From positions 1-6,883 of the forward strand of contig DASRUE010000107.1 of the NCBI GenBank assembly GCA_035687895.1: a DNA stretch of 6,883 nucleotides, read 5' to 3'. Of the stretch, positions 1-4,953 are shown piece after piece. The DNA comes from JAERML01 sp035687895. Its GTDB lineage: Bacteria > Bacteroidota > Ignavibacteria > UBA10030 > UBA6906. A program made the translations under genes and the position numbers. The notes beneath the pieces were generated by a model, which was not told the DNA's origin, did no database searches, and saw nothing but the letters and a program-made list of their open reading frames with translations. Each line of letters starts with the position of its first letter. Positions within the stretch are counted from its first letter, which is position 1.

Positions 1-176
1 GCCGGATCGATGCGGACGTCAAGGTGGTAGTACGTAACGTCGTAGCATGCCCGCTCAGGTGTTAACATACCGTGGAGTGTATCGGCACGCGTGAACCGGG
101 AGGGCTGAGCGGCGGCTTCACCGGTCAGAAGCCATGCGGCAATCAGAAACAGCGTAGAGCGCGAGAGCATTCGCAT
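1..176 (-). CDS. M1-family metallopeptidase (aminopeptidase N-like), N-terminal fragment, runs off the left edge
   Basis: Only the first 58 codons are in the window; the zinc-binding HExxH region lies beyond it. Translating from the ATG at 176 gives a classic Sec signal peptide: MRMLSRS, a hydrophobic core LFLIAAWLL, and a likely cleavage after AAA at about residues 21-23. The mature start then reads FTRADTLHGMLTPERACYDV followed by TYYHLDVRIDP. The pattern 'RADTLxGxLTPERxxxDVxxYxLxVxxDP' is the N-terminal strand signature I know from exported M1 peptidases of Bacteroidota and relatives. These enzymes remove N-terminal residues from peptides in the periplasm or outside the cell. I chose ATG 176 because it places the signal peptide at the extreme N-terminus. 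GTG 179 and ATG 170 are close alternatives, and no clear Shine-Dalgarno decides between them. The frame stays open upstream as far as the stop codon of the DMT gene, so a longer start cannot be excluded formally. The family call rests on a short stretch. Confidence 0.72.
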   Translation of the reverse strand, partial: MRMLSRSTLFLIAAWLLTGEAAAQPSRFTRADTLHGMLTPERACYDVTYYHLDVRIDP

Positions 177-449
177 CACTATGAGAGTTTGTCGTTTGAA
201 GACCGAGCGAGCATTGTGCGGCAGGTTCTGGCGGAGCGACCAGGCGGTGAACTGCCGCGACATCAAGAAGATACGCGATTGACGTGGAAAAACAATGAGT
301 GTGTTTACAATCTGACTCATCTTGCTCAAAACCACACTTTCATCGTTACCACTGCACCTGGCGACGCTGTGCAGCCTCCGGCAAGAACAGCACACATGCA
401 AGTCCGACTCCATCAAGACATGAAAGGGTCCTCGCATAGGGATGGCACT
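177..449. other. Spacer between DMT transporter and M1 peptidase gene
   Basis: These 273 bases separate the stop of the DMT gene from the peptidase start. I see no convincing terminator with a T-run, no RNA gene and no strong sigma70-type promoter. A weak dyad, CTGCAC (352-357) and GTGCAG (369-374) with an 11-nt loop, is the only inverted repeat I noticed. In the peptidase reading frame the whole spacer contains no stop codon. The implied residues are rich in Cys, Arg and Ser and look like untranslated DNA rather than a domain I recognise. The peptidase promoter is presumably here, but I cannot place it. Confidence 0.4.
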
Positions 450-1340
450 TCACCGCAAGAACAACAATGCGACACCAGTTACTGCGGCACATGCGCCAAG
501 GATCGCCCGCCATGTCAGCTTCTCTTTGTAGACAAACCTGACCATCGGCAGCATCAGGATTGGAACGATGGCCATGATTGTTGCGGCGATACCCACCTTC
601 GTGTATTCAATTGCCATGAGGCTAAAGGAAATTCCAAGGAAAGGACCAAGCACCGAGCCGACGGCTGTAAGCCAGAATGCTTTCCTCTGGTCGTTGAACA
701 TCCGGTAGGGATTGCGAAAGCGTTTCGTCATCACCGCGACGGGGAGAAGCACGACCAGCGAGGCAATGATGCGAACGGCCGTCGCCACGAACCCATCGAG
801 CCCCCCTTCCCGGAACGCCATTTTTGCAAGGACTAGTCCGGCTCCTTGCCCTACCGCCGCGAGCACGCCATACGCAATGCCCGACGGCGTTATCAGGATC
901 TGTTTCGAGTCGACCGTGCTACGGTCAAGCACCACGATGGCGATCCCGGAAACAGTAATCACGATTCCCAGGACACCGACGGTAGACAATGACTCATCAA
1001 GGACAACATACGCAAGGACCGCGGCGATTGCGGGGGCAATTGACATGATAAGCATGCTGATGCGCGCACCGAGTTCCTGGAAAGCCTTGAACAAGAACGT
1101 GTCCCCGAGCGAGAGACCGATAACACCACTGATGCCAAGGTAGAGGATTTGCGCACCGGACATCCTAATATCGAGGCCAATGAGCGTGATGAAGGAAACG
1201 AGATAGACCGCAGCAAGAATCAGACGCGTGATGTTAACTTGAAACGATCCAGCCTGTTTCGTCGCCGCAGCAAACACCATGGAACTGGCGGACCAGAGAA
1301 AGGCTGTAAAGAGAGCACTTAATTCGCCGAGGAAAGACAT
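450..1340 (-). CDS. EamA/DMT-superfamily (drug/metabolite) inner-membrane transporter
   Basis: This 296-residue protein has the usual length and layout of a ten-helix DMT transporter built from two EamA repeats. Hydrophobic segments fall at roughly 5-24, 33-55, 64-80, 94-113, 121-138, 153-172, 183-203, 222-243, 250-270 and 277-295. Repeat 1 ends with the typical pattern of an acidic residue after a helix and then a Gly-rich helix (LDESLSTVGVLGIVITVSGI, 114-133). Repeat 2 closes the same way (YKEKLTWRAILGACAAVTGV, 271-290). This duplication is a family hallmark. Substrates of EamA proteins range over amino acids, nucleosides and metabolites, and nothing here tells which. The start ATG at 1340 keeps the first helix intact; the sequence before it has no strong Shine-Dalgarno. 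The gene follows the sugar permease after 211 nt, so it is probably transcribed separately or by read-through. Confidence 0.9.
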   Translation of the reverse strand: MSFLGELSALFTAFLWSASSMVFAAATKQAGSFQVNITRLILAAVYLVSFITLIGLDIRMSGAQILYLGISGVIGLSLGDTFLFKAFQELGARISMLIMSIAPAIAAVLAYVVLDESLSTVGVLGIVITVSGIAIVVLDRSTVDSKQILITPSGIAYGVLAAVGQGAGLVLAKMAFREGGLDGFVATAVRIIASLVVLLPVAVMTKRFRNPYRMFNDQRKAFWLTAVGSVLGPFLGISFSLMAIEYTKVGIAATIMAIVPILMLPMVRFVYKEKLTWRAILGACAAVTGVALLFLR

Positions 1341-1390
1341 CTGCTGAAGTCGTAGTCTTGAGTGGAACGTGAGGTGTGAAGTACCGGCCT

Positions 1391-1417
1391 AAAGATAGGA
1401 ATCTTTCACGTGGAAAG
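1391..1417 (-). promoter_or_regulatory. Overlapping inverted repeats in the leader of the DMT gene
   Basis: Two dyads share a central arm. On the plus strand AAAGAT (1391-1396) and ATCTTT (1401-1406) are perfect 6-bp arms around AGGA. CTTTC (1403-1407) and GAAAG (1413-1417) are perfect 5-bp arms around ACGTG, and a CACGTG palindrome sits at 1407-1412. The set lies 51-77 nt upstream of the DMT start codon. It could be an operator, or in RNA two mutually exclusive small hairpins. The arms are short and AT-rich, so chance is a serious alternative. Confidence 0.3.
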
Positions 1418-1515
1418 GAAGTCGTTAGAGACGAAGAACGGCGAACGAGGAAGACGCTCTTGCAGATCGGGGGTGCAATCGAAGCTTGGATCTCGTGAAC
1501 GTGTCGGGGGAATTG

Positions 1516-1521
1516 ATTATA
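1516..1521 (-). promoter_or_regulatory. Possible -10 hexamer (TATAAT) upstream of the DMT gene
   Basis: The minus strand reads a perfect TATAAT here, 30 nt after the permease stop codon and about 175 nt before the DMT start. No recognisable -35 box sits 16-18 nt upstream. The hexamer overlaps a small dyad, GATTAT (1515-1520) and ATAACC (1525-1530), which pairs with one G-U. It may be the promoter of the DMT gene, or chance in a short AT-rich patch. Confidence 0.25.
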
Positions 1522-1551
1522 CTGATAACCTACGGTACCATTCTTGTTCGT

Positions 1552-2373
1552 CTACTCTCCCTTCACTCCACCTGCCATGATACCGCTGATGTAGTACTTC
1601 TGCACTGCAGCGAAGAGGATCAGCACTGGAGCGATGGTGATCACCGACCCGGCCATCATCAGCTCGACGTCCTGAACATGCTCGAGTGAAAGATTAGCAA
1701 TCGCCACGGGAAGCGTGTACATCGAGTCGTCTGTCATCACGATCAACGGCCACAAAAAGTCATTCCATGTCCCCATGAAGGTAATGATCGCCAAGGTGAT
1801 CAGAACTGGTTTGCAGAGGGGAAGTATAAGCGTCCAATAAATTCTGAAATCGGTGGCGCCGTCAATTCTTGCAGCTTCGATCAAACTGTCGGGGATGGAC
1901 TGGGCAAACTGGCGGACGAGAAAGATTCCGTACACGCTTGCCATGCCAGGAATAATGACACCGACATACGAGTTGATGACCCCCATCTTATTCAGCATCA
2001 GAAACAGGGGAAGCATCGTTACCTGCGCGGGAATCACCATCGAAGAAAGAAGGAGTTTGAAGATCGAATTACGGCCACTGAATCTGAATTTCGCAAACGC
2101 GTACCCTGCCATGGAGTTGACTACCAGAGAAATCAGCGTGACGGCAACGGCTAGAAATGCGCTGTTGAAGAGATACCTGGCAAGGTTCAGACGCGTGAAG
2201 AGGCTCAGGTAGTGTTCGAACGTCACCTCCTTTGGGATGAACGTCGGAGGAAACGTATTCGCTCCACCCGTTGGCATCAACGATGCCGATACCATCCACA
2301 CCAGTGGGGTTAATGTGATCGCTGCAAGGATCACGAGGATTGCATACAGCAGTATGGTCCAGAGCTTCTTCAT
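1552..2373 (-). CDS. Sugar ABC transporter permease 2 (MalG/UgpE type, CUT1 family)
   Basis: This 273-residue inner-membrane protein is the second transmembrane subunit of a carbohydrate importer. It opens with a hydrophobic helix (about 5-28) and the periplasmic loop typical of this subunit. It has about six membrane segments and carries the EAA loop that docks on the ATPase: EAARIDGATDFRIYWTLILP at 166-185, with the conserved Gly172 and the I-LP end. Further family marks are WNDFLWPL (203-210) and the C-terminal GIMAGGVKG (264-272). I place the start at ATG 2373, not at an upstream in-frame ATG at 2478. This start overlaps the stop codon of permease 1 as ATGA, the normal arrangement for paired permeases, and the extra 35 residues of the longer form look non-native (GIHPLCHHPRC). 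Last gene of the operon; no clear hairpin with a T-run follows it. Confidence 0.95.
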   Translation of the reverse strand: MKKLWTILLYAILVILAAITLTPLVWMVSASLMPTGGANTFPPTFIPKEVTFEHYLSLFTRLNLARYLFNSAFLAVAVTLISLVVNSMAGYAFAKFRFSGRNSIFKLLLSSMVIPAQVTMLPLFLMLNKMGVINSYVGVIIPGMASVYGIFLVRQFAQSIPDSLIEAARIDGATDFRIYWTLILPLCKPVLITLAIITFMGTWNDFLWPLIVMTDDSMYTLPVAIANLSLEHVQDVELMMAGSVITIAPVLILFAAVQKYYISGIMAGGVKGE

Positions 2374-3257
2374 GATGCTCTGGACCTGCGGCTTAACCAG
2401 GTCTGGATCAACGACGCAACGAGGATGATGGCAAAGAGGATGAATGCCACTGCTGCGGAGTAGCCCATATTCCACCACCGGAATCCCTGTTCATACATCA
2501 TCAGCACGATGCTGAGCGTCGCGTCCTGCGGGCCCCCCTGTGTCATCACGTAGGGCTCTGCAAAAAGCTGGATGTAGCCAATCATGGTGATAATGGTGAT
2601 GAATAGCGTCGTCGGCGCAAGCATGGGAATGGTGATGGCAGTAAACTGTTGCCACTTCCCCGCACCATCGATGTCCGCCGCTTCGTACAACTCCTGCGGA
2701 ATGTTCTGTAGACCGGCAATGAAGATGATCATATTGTACCCGAAGTTCTTCCAGACTGCCAGGAGGATGATGGCGGGCATAGCCCAGTGCGGGTCGCCAA
2801 GCCAATCGATGGGATCGATCCCGGCGAATGAGAGCGCATAGTTCAGCAAGCCGAAACGCGGATGGTAGACAAACCGCCAGACAACAGCCACGGCCACAAG
2901 TGTCGTCACGACTGGCGCGAAGTACGCCGTGCGGAATATGCCCTTGAACCGAACAACCTTTGACTGGAGCAACAGTGCTGTCGCCAGAGACATGGCAATA
3001 GAGAGGGGCCCTCCGACAAAAAGAAAATAGAGAGTGTTCTTGAGGGCCTTCCAGAAGAGGGGATCGTTCACAAGGTCGATGTAGTTCTTGATGCCAACGA
3101 GCCGGGCGTATTTCCAATTTCCCAACGAATAGATGTCAAAATCCGTGAAACTCAGGACAAACGCCGCAACCACCGGGATGAAGAAAAAGACGCCAATCGC
3201 AATCAGAGCCGGCGCGAGGAAAAAGAATGCGATCCGTGCAGTGGAGTTACTCTTCAT
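2370..3257 (-). CDS. Sugar ABC transporter permease 1 (MalF/UgpA type, CUT1 family)
   Basis: The 295-residue protein is the first membrane subunit of the same importer. It begins with a short polar N-terminus and a long hydrophobic helix (FFFLAPALIAIGVFFFIPVV, 11-30). The phrase NTLYFLFVGGPLSIAMSLAT (74-93) and the following helices are typical of UgpA/MalF-like subunits. The EAA loop that contacts the ATPase is YEAADIDGAGKWQQFTAITI (191-210) followed by P211. The MTQGGPQDATLSIVLMMYEQ stretch (238-257) and a C-terminal helix ending in basic residues complete the fold. Its ATG lies inside the last codons of the binding-protein gene (11-nt overlap), and its TGA overlaps the ATG of permease 2 by 4 nt. 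The two permeases should therefore be translated together. Substrate cannot be read from the sequence; the GH3 neighbour points to glucose or a short glucoside. Confidence 0.96.
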   Translation of the reverse strand: MKSNSTARIAFFFLAPALIAIGVFFFIPVVAAFVLSFTDFDIYSLGNWKYARLVGIKNYIDLVNDPLFWKALKNTLYFLFVGGPLSIAMSLATALLLQSKVVRFKGIFRTAYFAPVVTTLVAVAVVWRFVYHPRFGLLNYALSFAGIDPIDWLGDPHWAMPAIILLAVWKNFGYNMIIFIAGLQNIPQELYEAADIDGAGKWQQFTAITIPMLAPTTLFITIITMIGYIQLFAEPYVMTQGGPQDATLSIVLMMYEQGFRWWNMGYSAAVAFILFAIILVASLIQTWLSRRSRAS

Positions 3258-4518
3258 GTTGCGCCATCCATCGCCGTTTCTCGAGCATCAGGTCGACCGC
3301 CCGATCGAGTTCCATGGTTGCCTCATCCACTGTCATGCTGTTTGTGGAAATCAATTCAGTGACCTCCCGGACTTTCTGGGCGATCTGTTCCCACTCGGGA
3401 ATCTTTGGGGTTGCCACAACATGATTGAGCTGTGTGAAGAAGGCAGAGGCATACTTGTTCTTTGCCAGCAACGGATTCCTCCAGGCTTCAACGCGTGAAG
3501 GAAGGTCGCCTGTCAACCGATAGAACTCCATCTGGACCTCCGGTTCCGAAAGATACTCTATCAACTTCCAGACTTTCTCCTTCTTCTCTGACGACCGGAA
3601 CATGACGAGGCTCGAGCCTCCAGCCAATGAGACCCCGATACCTCCGTCCGGACCCGGAAGCGGTGCCGTCATCCATTTGTCCTGCAACTCCACGGGCATT
3701 CGTCTGCTGAATTCGCCAATATTCCATGGCCCCGAAATCAGCATGGCGAACTGTCTTTGCGTCATCCCCTGATAGATGTTGGCGAACTGCTGGGCCATGA
3801 CAGGTGCGAGTCGCTCTGTGAAGAACTTATGAAACGTTGTCATCGCATCGCGGAATTCCGTCCCGCGGAAGTTCCCGTACGTATCGTTCTCTCTGAGCAG
3901 CGACGAGCCTTTCTGGAGGCCAAGAATCACTTGTGGTGCCCATTCGTTGTTGGTCGGTAAGAGTATTGCACTCTCGGCAATTTCCTGCTGGACGATTTTT
4001 CGGGAGACATCGAACCATTCATCCCACGACACCGGTGGCCGGTCATATCCCGCCAAAGCAAGTAGGTCAGTGCGATAGAATATCACTCGAGTATCAACAT
4101 ACCAGGGAATGCCGTAGAGCGACGAATCGATGATGTTGGTGTCCCAGATACCGGGGAAATAGCTTGTCTCCTTTAGCGTGCTGGAACTGCCGAGTCGGGG
4201 ATTCAGGTTCTCGATTGCATTCAGCATACGGAATTCAGGAATCCACGTATTCCCAAGCTGGGAGATATCCGGAAGCGAGTTACTTGCGAAGGCTGTCAGG
4301 AGCTTTTCATGCGCGGCATTCCACGGGATCATTTGTACACGCACCTTGATCTCCGGATTCCTCCGCTCAAACTCAGGCATCAACTTGGCGACGTGCTCTC
4401 CTTCGGCCCCCAGTGCCCAGAAGACGACCTCGCCCTTTTCAGCGCCGGCGTTGCAGCCAATGTAGTACATCGTAAGGAACGCCGCGAGAAATATTCTCTG
4501 CAGGCATGTGTGAATCAC
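3247..4518 (-). CDS. Sugar ABC transporter substrate-binding protein (family 1, UgpB/MalE-like), GTG start
   Basis: This 423-residue exported protein captures sugar and delivers it to the permeases. The N-terminus (about 1-21) is a signal peptide ending in YYIGC; Cys22 is a probable lipidation site, though Tyr at -3 is not the usual Leu/Val/Ile. The mature part starts VVFWALGAEGEHVAKLMPEF (31-50), the usual first strand and helix of family 1 binding proteins. Other marks are PDISQLGNTWIPEF (83-96), YGIPWYVDTRVIFYRTDLL (135-153), FAMLISGPWNIGEF (257-270), LPGPDGG (287-293), AGGSSLVMF (299-307) and GDLPSRVEAW (337-346). The start is GTG at 4518: it forms a GTGA overlap with the acetyltransferase stop, has a strong GAGGAAG ribosome site (4524-4530) five bases upstream, and the next in-frame Met is codon 17, inside the signal peptide. 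Sugar specificity is unknown; placement after a beta-glucosidase suggests a glucoside or glucose. Confidence 0.95.
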   Translation of the reverse strand: MIHTCLQRIFLAAFLTMYYIGCNAGAEKGEVVFWALGAEGEHVAKLMPEFERRNPEIKVRVQMIPWNAAHEKLLTAFASNSLPDISQLGNTWIPEFRMLNAIENLNPRLGSSSTLKETSYFPGIWDTNIIDSSLYGIPWYVDTRVIFYRTDLLALAGYDRPPVSWDEWFDVSRKIVQQEIAESAILLPTNNEWAPQVILGLQKGSSLLRENDTYGNFRGTEFRDAMTTFHKFFTERLAPVMAQQFANIYQGMTQRQFAMLISGPWNIGEFSRRMPVELQDKWMTAPLPGPDGGIGVSLAGGSSLVMFRSSEKKEKVWKLIEYLSEPEVQMEFYRLTGDLPSRVEAWRNPLLAKNKYASAFFTQLNHVVATPKIPEWEQIAQKVREVTELISTNSMTVDEATMELDRAVDLMLEKRRWMAQHEE

Positions 4519-4940
4519 AGGGGCTTCCTCATGAAAATACGGGGATGTCCAAGAAGACAGTTGTCAATGACACCGATGCGTTCATAACCGTGTTTCCTAT
4601 ACAGTCCCTCTGCCTGAAAGTCGAACGTATCCAGTGTCGAGTAGCGACAGCTTCTTGCCCGTCCTTCCGTTTCTGCCGCTATAAGGAGCTCCGCACCATA
4701 CCCCTGGTTCCGCCGCGACTCTTCCACCCAAAGCGTATCAATGAAAATTGAATCGGAGTGAACGTAGACCAGAGCACCTCCAACGATCTGATTGTTCTCA
4801 TCCCGGAGAAAGACCGACACGTGATGCACCTTCTCGCCAAGGTAAACAGCGTTGAATGACGCGAGCCCGTCACGGACAACGGCGTCGTCATCAGGATGTG
4901 GCTGAGTCTCCACCGTAAGTTTCAATCTGGTGCCGCTCAT
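4515..4940 (-). CDS. GNAT-family N-acetyltransferase
   Basis: This 141-residue cytoplasmic protein has the size of a single GNAT domain, which transfers acetyl from acetyl-CoA to an amine. Strand pairs FLRDENNQIVGGALVYV (44-60) and IFIDTLWVEESRRNQG (65-80) lead into motif A, where R77-x-x-G80-x-G82 (RNQGYG) would bind the CoA pyrophosphate. The helix after it (AELLIAAETEGRARSC) and the LDTFDFQAEGLYRKHGYE segment (103-120) are typical of the subgroup whose members read 'LDTFSFQAxxFYxKxGYE'. The C-terminus GHPRIFMRKPL (131-141) fits too. The acceptor substrate is unknown. The gene starts 13 nt after the beta-glucosidase stop, with a GGGGA ribosome-like site (4947-4951), and ends overlapping the binding-protein start by 4 nt. 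It is thus an integral member of the sugar operon. A role in acetylating an imported amino sugar is possible but pure speculation; a passenger gene is equally possible. Confidence 0.9.
   Translation of the reverse strand: MSGTRLKLTVETQPHPDDDAVVRDGLASFNAVYLGEKVHHVSVFLRDENNQIVGGALVYVHSDSIFIDTLWVEESRRNQGYGAELLIAAETEGRARSCRYSTLDTFDFQAEGLYRKHGYERIGVIDNCLLGHPRIFMRKPL
4524..4530 (-). promoter_or_regulatory. Shine-Dalgarno site (GAGGAAG) for the binding-protein gene
   Basis: GAGGAAG on the minus strand lies five bases before the GTG at 4518 and inside the end of the acetyltransferase gene. It settles the non-ATG start of the binding protein. It is the clearest ribosome site in the window, consistent with the high protein level that binding proteins need relative to permeases. 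Confidence 0.7.
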
Positions 4941-4953
4941 CGGGTGTCCCCGT

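Noticed and set aside
352..374. Inverted repeat CTGCAC/GTGCAG as a terminator for the DMT gene
   Set aside because: The stem is 6 bp with an 11-nt loop and no T-run follows on the minus strand, so it does not look like a rho-independent terminator.
72..836. A 254-codon open frame on the plus strand
   Set aside because: It lies antisense to the peptidase start, the spacer and the DMT gene. Its product is full of His, Arg, Asp and Gln with no recognisable fold, whereas the minus-strand proteins match known families.
712..1143. A 143-codon plus-strand open frame
   Set aside because: It is antisense to the well-supported DMT transporter, with a Thr/Ser/Pro-rich low-complexity product expected from the complement of hydrophobic codons.
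1515..1530. GATTAT/ATAACC dyad as a strong terminator of the sugar operon
   Set aside because: The stem is short, AT-rich and needs a G-U pair, and it is followed by C-rich rather than T-rich sequence.
2374..2478. A longer N-terminus for permease 2 starting at ATG 2478
   Set aside because: The added 35 residues come from the end of permease 1 read in another frame and do not resemble a permease. ATG 2373 gives the normal ATGA overlap and a normal-length protein.
2491..3117. A 208-codon minus-strand open frame
   Set aside because: It overlaps permease 1 in another frame and its His/Arg/Cys-rich translation matches nothing; permease 1 carries the EAA loop and membrane helices.
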